A stretch of DNA of 64,000 bases from Methylopila jiangsuensis. GTDB taxonomy: Bacteria > Pseudomonadota > Alphaproteobacteria > Rhizobiales > Methylopilaceae. Made by a program: the position numbers and the translations under genes. Where the stretch lies: the NCBI RefSeq assembly GCF_027922305.1, contig NZ_BSFK01000007.1:278220-342219 (forward strand). The letters are read 5' to 3'. Below the pieces are notes generated by a model. The model saw only the letters and a list, made by a program, of their open reading frames with translations. It made no database searches and was not told where the DNA came from. Shown piece by piece: positions 36,340 to 45,404 of the stretch; the stretch's first letter is position 1; every line of letters starts with the position of its first letter.

Positions 36340-36977
36340 GCGTTCGGTACGATCTCGAAGGCCAGAAGAAGGCCTACGCCAAATGGGCCCCGATCTACGA
36401 CAAGGTCTACGTCAGGCTGCTCGCCGACGCCCAGAAGAAGGCGGCGGCCGCCGCCGCGGCCAACGGGCCGGACATCCTCGAGGTCGGCGTCGGCACCGGC
36501 CTCGTGCTGCGTTACTACCCCAGGACCGCGCGGGTGGTGGGGGTGGACCTGTCCCGCCACATGCTGGCGAAGGCGCGCGAGAAGGTGGAGGCGCAGAAGC
36601 TGAGCCAGGTGCGCGGGCTCGCCGCCATGGACGCCTGCCATCTGGGGTTCCCCGACGCCAGCTTCGACGCCGTCACCGTGCCCTTCGTGATCACGCTGGT
36701 GCCGGACCCGGAGAAGGCGCTCGACGAGATGCGCCGGGTGCTGAAGCCCGGCGGCGAGATCGTGGTGGCGTCCAAGATGGGCGCGGATCATGGCCTGATG
36801 GCCAAGGTCGAGACCGCGGTGGCGCCGCTGGTGAAGCAGGTGGGCTGGTCCAGCGACTTCAAGGTCAGCCGCCTGCGCGCCTGGGCGGCCCATGCGGGCG
36901 ACATGCACATTTCGGACGTCTCGCCGGTGTTCCCGGCGGGTTTCTTCAAGATCGTCCGCATCCGCCGCGCGACGTAA
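36336..36977 (+). CDS. pmtA: Phospholipid N-methyltransferase PmtA (Rhizobium type)
   Basis: A 213-residue SAM-dependent methyltransferase. After [20 protein letters not shown] it has SAM motif [16 protein letters not shown], then [15 protein letters not shown] and the post-[17 protein letters not shown]. The pattern is that of the soluble Sinorhizobium-type PmtA, which methylates phosphatidylethanolamine toward phosphatidylcholine. The GTG at 36336 overlaps the mnmA stop (GTGA), with GAGGCGG upstream. A related UbiE-like role cannot be fully excluded. Confidence 0.82.
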   Translation: MSVRYDLEGQKKAYAKWAPIYDKVYVRLLADAQKKAAAAAAANGPDILEVGVGTGLVLRYYPRTARVVGVDLSRHMLAKAREKVEAQKLSQVRGLAAMDACHLGFPDASFDAVTVPFVITLVPDPEKALDEMRRVLKPGGEIVVASKMGADHGLMAKVETAVAPLVKQVGWSSDFKVSRLRAWAAHAGDMHISDVSPVFPAGFFKIVRIRRAT

Positions 36978-37020
36978 CAGCCCGTTTGGCCTTTGCGCGA
37001 AGCGCGCGATGGTGAACCCG

Positions 37021-37120
37021 CGTCATGCCCGCGCCTTCGCGCGGGCATCCATGACTTCTCCTCTGGCGAGGGCGCGCGCGGGTCAAGTCGTGGATGCCCG
37101 CGACAGGCTCGGGCATGACG
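37021..37120. repeat. Dispersed double-hairpin REP-like element, copy D
   Basis: CGTCATGCCCGCGCCTTCGC...GGGCATCCATGACTT and AAGTCGTGGATGCCCGCGACAGGCTCGGGCATGACG. The first hairpin is almost identical to copy A. It lies in the 270-base gap between pmtA and the next gene. Confidence 0.85.
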
Positions 37121-37248
37121 GCGGTTTTGAAGTCCCAAACGGGCTCCAGGCCCGCACGGCCTAACCATGCTTGCGGCCTGCGCTTGATTTGCGGGTCGGC
37201 TGCGCTCAAATCTCCCGCAACGCGCGGTGTTCTCAGGCGGTGGCGGCG

Positions 37249-37716
37249 ATGAAAGTCTTAGGTTGGCTTCTTGGTGTCGGCGCCGTCATGGCGGCGACGG
37301 CGGCGTCCGCCGCAGACCCTGTGATCTACGCCCCGCGGGAGAAGGCGCCTGCGCAGGCCTCCTCCACCTTCCGGGGATACACGGGTGATCTGCCGGCCTG
37401 CCATGACGGGCGGGTGCTGGGCCGGGTGTCGGGGCTGTTCGCGACCCGCGAGCGCGGCTACTGGGCCTCGGGCCTCGAGATCGCCGCGATCGAGCGCCCG
37501 CGCGAGATCGGCTACCGCAGCTGGGGACCGGAGTTCATCCCGCGCCGGTTCTGCGCCGCCCGCGCGGTGACCACCGACGGCCGGCGCCGGCAGGCCTATT
37601 ACGAGATCGGCGAGGGCTTCGGCTTCGCCGGGATCGGCTGGGACGTGAACTGGTGCGTCACCGGGCTCGACCGGAGCCGCGCCTATGCGCCCGACTGCAA
37701 GATGACCCGTCCGTGA
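37249..37716 (+). CDS. Exported hypothetical protein coupled to RNase T2
   Basis: A 155-residue protein with a signal peptide cleaved near residue 22 (ATAASAAD). The mature part has four cysteines (in LPACHDG, RRFCAARA, VNWCVTG and APDCKM), so two disulfides are likely in the periplasm. I do not recognise the family. Its stop overlaps the GTG of the RNase T2 gene (GTGA), so the two exported proteins are made together. Confidence 0.75.
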   Translation: MKVLGWLLGVGAVMAATAASAADPVIYAPREKAPAQASSTFRGYTGDLPACHDGRVLGRVSGLFATRERGYWASGLEIAAIERPREIGYRSWGPEFIPRRFCAARAVTTDGRRRQAYYEIGEGFGFAGIGWDVNWCVTGLDRSRAYAPDCKMTRP

Positions 37717-38396
37717 CACGCCGGCGCTCCGGCTATCTGGCGGCGGCCGCGCTCGCGGCGCTGGCGCTGTGGGGCGCCGTCACGGGCATGGATTCCAGGC
37801 CGCTGCACGCGGAGAACGCGCCCGGCGCGTTCGATTTCTACGTGCTGTCGCTGTCATGGTCGCCCACCTATTGCGCTGGCGAGGGGCGCTCCCGCGGCGG
37901 CATGCAATGCGCCGGGCCGAAGCCCTATGGCTTCGTGGCGCATGGGCTGTGGCCGCAGAACGAGCGCGGTTTCCCCTCCGAATGCCGGGCGGGCGGCGAT
38001 CCGTCCCGCGCGGTTGTGGACGGCGTGCTCGACATCATGCCGAGCCCTGGACTGGTGCGGCACCAGTGGCGCAAGCACGGGACCTGCTCCGGCCTCGGAC
38101 CGGAGGCCTTCTTCAAGCTCACCCGCAAGGCCTATGAGCGCGTGCGCGTGCCGGACGCCTTCGTCGGGCTTGAACGGCCGCTGACGCTGTCGCCCGCCGA
38201 GGTGGAGCGCGCCTTCATCGCCGCCAATCCCGGCCTGAAGCCGTCCATGATCGCGGTGGACTGCGACGGCCGCCGCCTGCGCGAGGTGCGCGTCTGCATG
38301 GCGCGCGGCGACCTCGGCTTCCGCCCCTGCGCCGAGGTGGACCGCCGGTCGTGCCGGGCGGGCGAGGTGACGCTTCCGCCCATGAGAGGCCAGTGA
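37713..38396 (+). CDS. Ribonuclease T2 family protein
   Basis: A 227-residue exported RNase T2. A signal anchor or peptide (AAALAALALWGAVTGM) is at the N-terminus. The two conserved active-site segments are FVAHGLWPQ and HQWRKHGTC, containing both catalytic histidines plus Glu/Lys-type residues, and YVLSLSWSPTYC is the family start. It cleaves RNA to 3'-phosphates in the periplasm. The GTG start overlaps the preceding stop. Confidence 0.9.
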   Translation: MTRRRSGYLAAAALAALALWGAVTGMDSRPLHAENAPGAFDFYVLSLSWSPTYCAGEGRSRGGMQCAGPKPYGFVAHGLWPQNERGFPSECRAGGDPSRAVVDGVLDIMPSPGLVRHQWRKHGTCSGLGPEAFFKLTRKAYERVRVPDAFVGLERPLTLSPAEVERAFIAANPGLKPSMIAVDCDGRRLREVRVCMARGDLGFRPCAEVDRRSCRAGEVTLPPMRGQ

Positions 38397-38414
38397 GCCT
38401 GAAAGGCCCGTGAG

Positions 38415-38831
38415 ATGGACGACATCGATCCCGTGATGCGGCTGCACCGTCTGGGGACCGTCAACGCCCCGGAGGAGGAGGGCGCCCCGCCGCCGGAGCT
38501 GGTGGTGGAGGGCGCGCCCACCTTCCGCACCCGCGTGACCTATCAGGCGCCGGACGGCCGCCTGTTCGCCGGCGTCTGGTCCGCGACCCCCGGCGCGTGG
38601 CGGGTGGCCTATGACGAATGGGAGTGGTGCCGCCTGAGCCGCGGGCGCTGCGTGCTGACGCCGGACGGCGGCGCGGCGCAGGCGTACGGCCCCGGCGACG
38701 CCATGGTGATCGAGCCCGGATTCCGCGGCGTCTGGACGGTGCTGGAGGCCTGCGAGAAGGACTTCGTGGTCATGCTGCCGCCGGGCGACGCCCCGGAGGA
38801 TCCGGAGGATGAGGACCCGGACGCGGAGTGA
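38415..38831 (+). CDS. Cupin-domain protein
   Basis: A 138-residue protein with a single cupin barrel: FAGVWSATPGAWRVAYDEWEWC, then GRCVLTPDGG and YGPGDAMVIEPGFRGVW. It resembles the small Cupin_3 (DUF861) proteins. The usual metal-binding histidines are not evident in the visible motifs, so the site may be different or non-catalytic. The acidic C-terminus is low in complexity. It follows the RNase T2 gene by 18 bases and may be co-transcribed. Confidence 0.75.
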   Translation: MDDIDPVMRLHRLGTVNAPEEEGAPPPELVVEGAPTFRTRVTYQAPDGRLFAGVWSATPGAWRVAYDEWEWCRLSRGRCVLTPDGGAAQAYGPGDAMVIEPGFRGVWTVLEACEKDFVVMLPPGDAPEDPEDEDPDAE

Positions 38832-38889
38832 GCTTTCAAAGGCCTTCCGAAGGGGCTCATGCTCGTCTTAAGGGGCGCCTGCTGGTCGT

Positions 38890-38984
38890 CTCATGCCCGA
38901 GCGTGTCTCGGGCATCCACGACTTGAAACGACGCAACCGGTTGACGCTCGAAGTCGTGGACGCCCGCGCGCCGCGGGGCATGAC
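38890..38984. repeat. Dispersed double-hairpin REP-like element, copy E
   Basis: CTCATGCCCGAGCG...CTCGGGCATCCACGACTT, spacer, then AAGTCGTGGACGCCCGCGCG...GGCATGACG. The second hairpin carries substitutions and is the most diverged of the five. Confidence 0.8.
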
Positions 38985-39049
38985 GGGGGCTCATGCGACG
39001 CCGCTTCAGCGGCTCCAGAACATGCTCCAGGATTGCGATTAAGATTTTT

Positions 39050-39063
39050 ATCCTATATAGGAT
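39050..39063. promoter_or_regulatory. 14-base palindrome upstream of the DUF6456 gene
   Basis: ATCCTATATAGGAT is a perfect palindrome in an AT-rich stretch 26 bases ahead of the DUF6456 gene start. It could be an operator, or simply overlap a -10 element. Both readings are inference. Confidence 0.5.
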
Positions 39064-39089
39064 GATGATCGTGCAATCGGGGGGCGCAT

Positions 39090-39869
39090 ATGGCGGCATC
39101 ATCTCGCTCGAAAGGCGTGGCTTCGGCAGGCGCCGCCGGTGGCCCGAGCGCCGCCGCCCGGCGCGCTCTGGCCCGGCTCGGCCGGTCGGAGGGGCGCGCA
39201 TCGGTGCGGCCGCCCGCAGCCGCTGCGGCGGAGCTGGAACGGCTCGGCCTGATCGCGCCGGATGGCGAAGGCTGGCGCGTCACCGACCAGGGCCGGGCGC
39301 GGCTCGCCCGCGCGCAGGCGGGGGAGGGCGGGTTTCTGGCCCAGCACCGCGCGCTGGCGCGCCGTCCGGTCGAGGTGGACGGCGCCCCCGCGGAGCTGCT
39401 GGTCGATCTGGACGAGAGCCCGCTCGCCTGGCTGGCCCGTCGCAAGGGCAAGGACGGGCGGCCGCTGCTGGCGGCCCATGAGGTGCTGGCCGGCGAGCGG
39501 CTGAGGGCTGATTTCACCCGTGGTCAGATGACGCCGCGCGTCACCTCCAACTGGAGCGGCGCAGCGGGCGGACGGCGCGCCGGCGCGGGCGTGGGGGCCG
39601 ATCTCTCCGACGCCGCGCTCGCCGCAAGGCTTCGCGTGTCGCGGGCGCTGGAGGCGGTGGGGCCGGAGCTGTCGGGCGCGCTGCTCGACGTCTGCTGCTG
39701 CCTCAAGGGGCTGGAGGAGGTGGAGCGGGAGCGCGGCTGGCCGGCGCGGGGCGGCAAGCTGGTGCTCGGCCTCGCGCTCGCGAGCCTCGCCCGGCACTAC
39801 GGCTACGGCGAGGCGGCCGTCGGCCCGGACGCCCGCGGCGCGCTCAGGGTCTGGACCGCGCCGGAGTAA
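39090..39869 (+). CDS. DUF6456 domain protein
   Basis: A 259-residue protein with an Ala-rich N-terminal winged-helix-like part (ELERLGLIAPDGEGWRVTDQG near 47-67) and a C-terminal DUF6456 domain starting DESPLAWLARRKGKDGRPLL and continuing with ERLRADFTRGQMTPRVTSNW. The family is common in Rhizobiales and of unknown function; the domain resembles DNA-binding proteins. It is convergent with sufE, ten bases apart. Confidence 0.8.
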   Translation: MAASSRSKGVASAGAAGGPSAAARRALARLGRSEGRASVRPPAAAAAELERLGLIAPDGEGWRVTDQGRARLARAQAGEGGFLAQHRALARRPVEVDGAPAELLVDLDESPLAWLARRKGKDGRPLLAAHEVLAGERLRADFTRGQMTPRVTSNWSGAAGGRRAGAGVGADLSDAALAARLRVSRALEAVGPELSGALLDVCCCLKGLEEVERERGWPARGGKLVLGLALASLARHYGYGEAAVGPDARGALRVWTAPE

Positions 39870-39878
39870 GCCGCGGCC

Positions 39879-40301
39879 CTACGCGCCGGACGCCGCGGCG
39901 GCTTCGCGCTTGATGCGCTCCACCATGGAGCGCAGGCCGTTGGAGCGCTGGGGCGTGAGGTGCTCGCGCAGGCCGATGCGCTCCATCAGCGCCCCGGCGT
40001 CGGTGGCGAGGATCTGGCTCGCCGGGCGCCCGGAGTAGAGCGCGATCATCACCGCCACCAGCCCGCGCACCAGATGGGCGTCGCTGTCGCCGCGGAAGGC
40101 GAGGACCGGATCGGCGCCGTCGCCCACTCTGGTCTCCAGCCAGACCTGGCTTGCGCAGCCCTGAACCTTGTTGGCGTCGGTGCGGGCGTCGTCCGGCAGC
40201 GGCTCCAGCTCGCGGCCGAGTTCGATCAGGTAGCGGATGCGCTCCTCCCAATCGTCGATGAACTCGAAGCCCTCGACCATGTCGTCGATTGTGGTCGCCA
40301 T
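39879..40301 (-). CDS. sufE: SufE sulfur acceptor protein
   Basis: A 140-residue SufE that takes sulfur from the cysteine desulfurase SufS for Fe-S cluster assembly. The sulfur-accepting cysteine is in VQGCASQVWLE (about residue 52), and WEERIRYLIELGREL and GLVAVMIALYSG are family segments. The ATG at 40301 gives the normal N-terminus MATTIDDMVEGF. It lies apart from any suf operon. Confidence 0.93.
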   Translation of the reverse strand: MATTIDDMVEGFEFIDDWEERIRYLIELGRELEPLPDDARTDANKVQGCASQVWLETRVGDGADPVLAFRGDSDAHLVRGLVAVMIALYSGRPASQILATDAGALMERIGLREHLTPQRSNGLRSMVERIKREAAAASGA

Positions 40302-40380
40302 CACGCCCGCCGCGGTGTTGCTGAAGCCTTGCACCCGCGAGGTAGAGCCTTCCGCGTCCCGCCGCAATGCGGATGAGGGA

Positions 40381-40758
40381 TCAGGCGGCGGGTTCGGCGG
40401 GGGCGCGCCAGGCCGGCTTGCGGTCGGCGGGGGTGAGCGTGTCGCGTCCGGCGGCGGCGCGGGCGCTCGGGGCGGCGGGGCCTTGCGGCGCGCTGTCGCC
40501 GGCCAGATAGCCGCCCACCAGCTCGGCGCTGGCGCGGGCGCGCTCGCCCACCAGCTTCAGCGCCTGCGAGCCCACGCTGCAGGCGTCCGGCTGGCGCTCG
40601 CAGAAGCTCGACAGGTCGGAGACGGTGGCGCCGGCGGCGGACAGCGCCGACAGCGGGTCGATCGACGCGCCGTCCTTGCCGTCCGGGGAGCCCACGCTGA
40701 TCGGCAGCACGAGCATCAGAACCGAAATCCAGAACGCGGTGCGGATCAGGAACATCAT
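40381..40758 (-). CDS. DUF5330 membrane-anchored protein
   Basis: A 125-residue protein whose first 20 residues (MMFLIRTAFWISVLMLVLPI) form a membrane anchor, followed by a conserved segment with two cysteines (DLSSFCERQPDACSVGSQAL) and a proline/alanine-rich tail. This is the DUF5330 pattern. Function is unknown. It lies 79 bases upstream of sufE in the same direction and is divergent from the DivJ-like kinase. Confidence 0.82.
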   Translation of the reverse strand: MMFLIRTAFWISVLMLVLPISVGSPDGKDGASIDPLSALSAAGATVSDLSSFCERQPDACSVGSQALKLVGERARASAELVGGYLAGDSAPQGPAAPSARAAAGRDTLTPADRKPAWRAPAEPAA

Positions 40759-41005
40759 GACGGGCTGGCCTCTCCCTGCGGCTTTGTGCGGGAAGAACCC
40801 TAGCATCGGAGCGCCTGCGATCCCGTCAACCGAAACGCGCGGGTTTGAGCGGTGGCGTTCAGGTTTCCGCAAGGTTCAGTCAAGTTTTCGTAAATGTTTC
40901 GGGCAGGGTCGTGACGCGCAGGCAAAGCAGCGATCGTCGGCATTTTAGCGTTCGCTTAAGCCGGCGCCGCCACACTGCGCCCAACGACAGGGAGTTCGCC
41001 GCGCG

Positions 41006-42862
41006 ATGGATCGCGGCGCCCGCCGCGCCGTCGGCGGAGTGTGGAGTAGCAAGCGCGTGCGTCAGGTCGCCGCCATCAAAGCGTTGTCCGAGCACGTCGC
41101 GGCGTGGGTTCACCCCTCCGTCCAGGCCGACGCGTTCGCGGCCGAGCGCCACCGCAGCTTCCTGCTCGCCCACTTCGCGCTGGGCGTCGCGCCCTTCATG
41201 GCGCTGCCGGCGCTGCTCGCCGCCGGCTTCGCGCCCGCGGCGGCCGAAGCGATGGGCTTCGCCTGGCTGCTCGTGCCGATTCTCGCCGCCCTCCAGCTCA
41301 GCCGCAGCGGGCGGCTTGCGCGGGCGCATCTTCTGTCCTCGCTGGCGCTGACGCTGCTGGCGGCGGTCGTGGCGGTCGGCGCGGGCGGGCTGCTGACGCC
41401 GGTCGCGCCGCTGGCGTTCGCGATGGCCGCGTTCGAGGCTGGCCTGTCCGGCTCGCGCCGCGCCGCGCTCGCGGGAGCGGCGGCGGCGGCGGGAGCGGCG
41501 ACCGCGGTCGCGCTCGCCGGCGCGTTCGGCGCGCTGCCGCCGGCGGCCGTCCTGGGCTCCGGCATCGAGGCGCTCGGCCTTGGCGCGCTGGCGCTGCACG
41601 CGGCGGGACAGGCTGTCCGCGCGGCGCGGCTGATCGGCGCCGCCGCCGCGGAGGCGCGGGCGGCCCGGGTCGAGCGCGACCTCGTCGCCGGCGCATCCAA
41701 CGATCTCGTCACCCGTCACGCCCGCGACGGCTCCGTGCTCCACGTCTCCGGCGCGGCGCACCGGCTGCTGGGCGCCGCGCCGCGCGATCTGCTCGGCCGC
41801 GGCCTGTTCGAGCGCGTCCACATCGCCGACCGGCCGGCCTACCTGCACGCTCTCGCCTACGCCGGAACGGAGCCCGCGACGCTGGAGCTTCGGGTGCGGC
41901 GCGACGATCGTCCCGGCGCGCATGGCCCGGCGTTCGTCTGGCTGGAGCTGAAGGTTGCGGCGGACGCGAGCGCGCCGGACGGCGCCGCGCTCGGCGTGTT
42001 CCGCGACGTCAGCGAGCGTCGCCTGCGGGAGGAGGAGGCCGGCGCCGCCCGCGAGGCCGCGAACCTCGAGGCGGTCCAGCGCGCCCAGTTCCTCGCCGCC
42101 ATGGGCCACGAGATCCGCACCCCGCTCAACGCCATCATCGGCTTCTCCGAGATGCTCGGCGACGAGCGCCTGATGCGCGCCGCGCCCGAGCGCCGCAGCG
42201 ACTACGCCGCGCTGATCCGCCAGTCCGGCGAACACCTGCTGGAGATCGTCGACCATGTGCTCGACATCTCCCGGATCGAGACCGGCCGATTCGCCGTGGC
42301 GCCTGCGCCCTGCGCGGCCGGCGAGGTGCTGGCCCATTGCGTCGGGCTGCTGGCGCCCCGGGCCGAGGCCGCGGGCGTGCGTCTCGCCTTCGAGGTCGCC
42401 GCCGATCTGCCGCCGATCCTGGCCGACCGGCGCGCGCTGACGCAGGTGACGCTGAACCTGATCTCCAACGCCATCAAGTTCACGCCCCGCGGCGGCGACG
42501 TGGCGGTGTCGCTCTCGGCCACCCGCGGGCTGATGACGCTGTCCGTGCGCGACAGCGGCGTCGGCGTCGCCGCCGAACATCTGGAGCGTCTGGGCGACGC
42601 CTATTTCCAGGCGGAGGGCGCCGCCGGCGGCCGCGAAGGCATGGGGCTCGGCCTGTCGGTGGTGCGCGGCCTGGTGGAGCTGCACGGCGGCCGGCTCGCC
42701 TTCGACAGCGCTCCGGGGCGCGGCATGCGCGTGACCGTGGCGATGCCGCTCGACGGCGGGTCTCCCGCCGCCTCCGGCGCAGGCGTCGTGGCGCGGCCCG
42801 ATTTCGGCCGCGGCCGCGCCGCCTCGCCGCTTCCTGCGACAAGGGTGAAGAAAAGTGCCTAA
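41006..42862 (+). CDS. DivJ-like multi-span sensor histidine kinase
   Basis: A 618-residue kinase. Residues about 51-210 form five to six hydrophobic helices, then a PAS domain (VTRHARDGSVLHVSGAAH onward), a HisKA domain with AAMGHEIRTPLNAIIGFSEM, and an HATPase domain with NLISNAIKFTP, DSGVGV and GMGLGLSVV boxes. The multi-span N-terminus and H box resemble DivJ, the DivK kinase of cell-cycle control, and the neighbouring small genes are those often found beside it in Rhizobiales. The gene overlaps the next by eight bases. DivJ identity is probable, not certain. Confidence 0.8.
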   Translation: MDRGARRAVGGVWSSKRVRQVAAIKALSEHVAAWVHPSVQADAFAAERHRSFLLAHFALGVAPFMALPALLAAGFAPAAAEAMGFAWLLVPILAALQLSRSGRLARAHLLSSLALTLLAAVVAVGAGGLLTPVAPLAFAMAAFEAGLSGSRRAALAGAAAAAGAATAVALAGAFGALPPAAVLGSGIEALGLGALALHAAGQAVRAARLIGAAAAEARAARVERDLVAGASNDLVTRHARDGSVLHVSGAAHRLLGAAPRDLLGRGLFERVHIADRPAYLHALAYAGTEPATLELRVRRDDRPGAHGPAFVWLELKVAADASAPDGAALGVFRDVSERRLREEEAGAAREAANLEAVQRAQFLAAMGHEIRTPLNAIIGFSEMLGDERLMRAAPERRSDYAALIRQSGEHLLEIVDHVLDISRIETGRFAVAPAPCAAGEVLAHCVGLLAPRAEAAGVRLAFEVAADLPPILADRRALTQVTLNLISNAIKFTPRGGDVAVSLSATRGLMTLSVRDSGVGVAAEHLERLGDAYFQAEGAAGGREGMGLGLSVVRGLVELHGGRLAFDSAPGRGMRVTVAMPLDGGSPAASGAGVVARPDFGRGRAASPLPATRVKKSA

Positions 42863-43577
42863 AGCCGCCGCGAGCCCCTACGACGATCCTGACGGCCGGT
42901 CTTCCGGCGCCATGGGCGCCGCGCTCGGCGTGGTCCGCCGCCGGCCGATCGACGCGCTGGCCGGGCTGGTGGCGGCGGCGGGCGTCGTCACCATCCTCGT
43001 GAACGCGCTGGCGCTGCAGCAGGGCCGCCACCCGGCGCCGCTGTTCCGGGATGCGGCGGCCCCCCGCCCGGCGACGACCAGCCAGGTCGCCACGCCGCTG
43101 CCGGCGCGGGACGCGCTGGTGGCCGACATCCAGGAGGCGCTGATCGCTCGCGGCTATCTGGACGGCCCCGCCGACGGCATGTTCGGCGCCAAGACCGCCA
43201 CCGCCATCTCCGCCTTCGAGGAGGCGCATCAGCTGCCCTCTACCGGCGCGGTGTCGGAGCGGCTGCTGGCGGCGGTGCTCGCCGCGCCGTCGCGCCCGAA
43301 GGCGCAAGGTCCGGCCACGCCGGCGCCGACGCCGCCTTCGGCGAGGACCGCGCCGGCGACCACCGGCTCGGTGGCGTCCCCCTCCCGGCTGATGGCGGTG
43401 CAGCGCGCGCTGGCGAAGCTCGGCTACGGGCCGGTGGCGATCGACGGCAAGATGGGCTCCGCCACCCGCGCCGCCATCACCAATTTCGAGCTGAACCGGC
43501 GGTTGCCGGTGACCGGCGAGCCCAATCCCCAGACGCTGAAGGCGCTGCGGAGCCTCAGCGGCATGGAGATCGAGTGA
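42855..43577 (+). CDS. Membrane-anchored peptidoglycan-binding protein
   Basis: A 240-residue protein with a transmembrane helix near residues 30-55 (LAGLVAAAGVVTILVNALAL) and two PG_binding_1 repeats: VADIQEALIARGYLDG with GMFGAKTATAISAFE, and LMAVQRALAKLGYGP with GKMGSATRAAITNFE. A Pro/Ala linker joins them. It probably holds onto the cell wall. The GTG at 42855 overlaps the end of the kinase gene. Confidence 0.85.
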   Translation: MPKAAASPYDDPDGRSSGAMGAALGVVRRRPIDALAGLVAAAGVVTILVNALALQQGRHPAPLFRDAAAPRPATTSQVATPLPARDALVADIQEALIARGYLDGPADGMFGAKTATAISAFEEAHQLPSTGAVSERLLAAVLAAPSRPKAQGPATPAPTPPSARTAPATTGSVASPSRLMAVQRALAKLGYGPVAIDGKMGSATRAAITNFELNRRLPVTGEPNPQTLKALRSLSGMEIE

Positions 43578-43590
43578 CGGGGCCTTCGAC

Positions 43591-43920
43591 GTGAGTTCGC
43601 GGCTGACTTCGGAGTTCTGGGTCGCGGCCTATGTGCGCCGCTGCCATCTGGAGGGCGCTTTCGCGCTGGTGCGCAAGCGCGGCGCGCCGGAGGCCGGCGC
43701 CATCTTCATCGTGGTGGACCGCCTCGACGGCGACAACGACCTCTACGCCCCGGCGCCCCAGAGCGAGGCGGGCGACGACGGCGGCCGCGCCTTCGAGCGG
43801 GTGGGCGAGCGCATGACCGGCCTCGACGTGGAGGAGCGGCTCGCCCGCGAGCGGCGGTTCGATTCGGACCTCTGGATCGTCGCGGTGGAGGACCGGCGGG
43901 GCCGCGCGTTCCTGGACTGA
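43591..43920 (+). CDS. DUF1491 protein
   Basis: A 109-residue protein matching DUF1491: LTSEFWVAAYVRRCHLEGAF at the start, GAIFIVVDRLDG in the middle and RFDSDLWIVAVEDR near the end. It begins at a GTG, 13 bases after the previous stop. The family is restricted mainly to alphaproteobacteria and has no known function. It is convergent with the DUF2336 gene. Confidence 0.88.
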   Translation: MSSRLTSEFWVAAYVRRCHLEGAFALVRKRGAPEAGAIFIVVDRLDGDNDLYAPAPQSEAGDDGGRAFERVGERMTGLDVEERLARERRFDSDLWIVAVEDRRGRAFLD

Positions 43921-43936
43921 AGTACGGCTTCCGCCG

Positions 43937-45070
43937 TCAGGCGCGGGAGCGTCCCGTGTCCACACGTCCCGACAGCAGACGCCGGCCGCGGCCGGAGGCC
44001 GGGCGGGCGGCGCCGGGGCGCTCCACGGCGCCGGACGGATCGAACAGCGGCTCGTGCCGCGCGGCGGGCGCGCCGGCGATCGGCTGGCCGGCGAGCGCCG
44101 CCGTAAGCTCCTGCGCCGCGCCGCGGCTGGTGGTCTCGGCGATCTCGACCAGCTGGAAGAAGCGCGGCACCGACTGCGCGATCTCCGGCTGCGTCACCAG
44201 CACCGCGCGGGCGATGGCGTCGCGGTCGAACCCCACGGCGCGCAGCATCATCACGAAGGCTTCGCCGCTGGGTTCCGCGACCAGGGTGGCGACGGCGGCG
44301 GGGCTGAGGCCCAGGGCGTCGGCCAGGGTCTCGGCCATCAGTTCGCGCGAGCCGCTGTCGGCGGCGGATTCCACCATCGCGAGATCGGCGGAATCGACCG
44401 CGCGGACTGTCCGGCCGGCGAGCGCGCGCGGCGGCCGGGCGCCCAGCGCTTCCCGGATGGCGGCGCGGCGGTCGGGACCGGCGAGAAGATAGAGCGGCGC
44501 CAGCGCGGCCGGGTCGAGGTCGTCGCGGGCGAGCAGGGCGGCGGCGAGCGGCGCGCGGTTCAGCGCCCGCTGCGCCAGCGCCGCGAGGGTGCGGTCGCTC
44601 GGCGTCACGGCGGGGTTGGCGATCAGCGCCTCCAGCACCCGGTCGTCGCGGTGATGGGCCAGCAGCCGCACCATGTCCGGGTCGATGTCCGGGCGGCCCG
44701 CCACCGCGCTCGCCTCCAGCCCGCCGCCCTCAAGCGCGATGGCGAGCAGCAGGTGGCGGGGCGCCTTGACCGAGCGGGACAGGATGGGGGCGGCGACCTC
44801 GAACTCGTCGTCCAGCAGGCGGCGGATCACCGCGTCGGGCGCCCGCTCGTCGTCGGCGAGCTTGCGCGCCACCACCGCGCGGGTGTCGGCGCCCACCACG
44901 CTGAGCAGCTGAAGCGCCAGCTCCTCGTAGCGGGCCAGCTCCTCGGGGGCGTGATGCGGCTTCTGCACGAACAGGTCGGTGAGCACCCGAAGCAGCGTCG
45001 GCCGGATGTCCACGCCGTCCTGGCGGGACAGGCGCTGAAGGGCCTCGACGGGCAGAAGATCGTCGCTCAT
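43937..45070 (-). CDS. DUF2336 protein
   Basis: A 377-residue all-helical protein with repeated HEAT-like helices, beginning MSDDLLPVEALQRLSRQDG. The DUF2336 pattern includes LADDERAPDAVIRRLLDDEF and ALIANPAVTPSDRTLAALAQ. The longer frame upstream to 45508 crosses the intergenic region. Function is unknown; helical repeats suggest protein binding. Confidence 0.85.
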   Translation of the reverse strand: MSDDLLPVEALQRLSRQDGVDIRPTLLRVLTDLFVQKPHHAPEELARYEELALQLLSVVGADTRAVVARKLADDERAPDAVIRRLLDDEFEVAAPILSRSVKAPRHLLLAIALEGGGLEASAVAGRPDIDPDMVRLLAHHRDDRVLEALIANPAVTPSDRTLAALAQRALNRAPLAAALLARDDLDPAALAPLYLLAGPDRRAAIREALGARPPRALAGRTVRAVDSADLAMVESAADSGSRELMAETLADALGLSPAAVATLVAEPSGEAFVMMLRAVGFDRDAIARAVLVTQPEIAQSVPRFFQLVEIAETTSRGAAQELTAALAGQPIAGAPAARHEPLFDPSGAVERPGAARPASGRGRRLLSGRVDTGRSRA

Positions 45071-45404
45071 GGGCCTTCCATGCGGGAAATCGCGTCGAGG
45101 GAGACCAGCCTCCCGCTCCGTCGCCGCGTCGTCAGACGCTACGGCGGTTATGCTTAGCGCCGGGTTAAAGCGGCGCGAGGATAGCTGCGTCGCGCCCCGC
45201 GCGCGACCGCGGTCCCGAAATGACACGGAAGCGTCACGCGGCTGTGTCCGGGGGGCAACGATGGTGACGGGGTAGGGATTGGAGCGGTTTCGGTAACCCC
45301 TCGTTAACCATTCGGGCGGCTCAATCGGCCTCAGACAAGCCCGACGGCGGGCGATCCCGCCCCGGGTCGCAATCGAACCATCCCTCCTGGCAGGGAGTGC
45401 CGCC
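45071..45404. other. Intergenic region between divergent genes
   Basis: These 334 bases separate the DUF2336 gene from a divergent small gene. They contain scattered AT-rich steps such as GGTTAAAG and CCTCGTTAACCATTC that could serve as promoters, but no gene, hairpin terminator or repeat could be supported. Confidence 0.5.
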
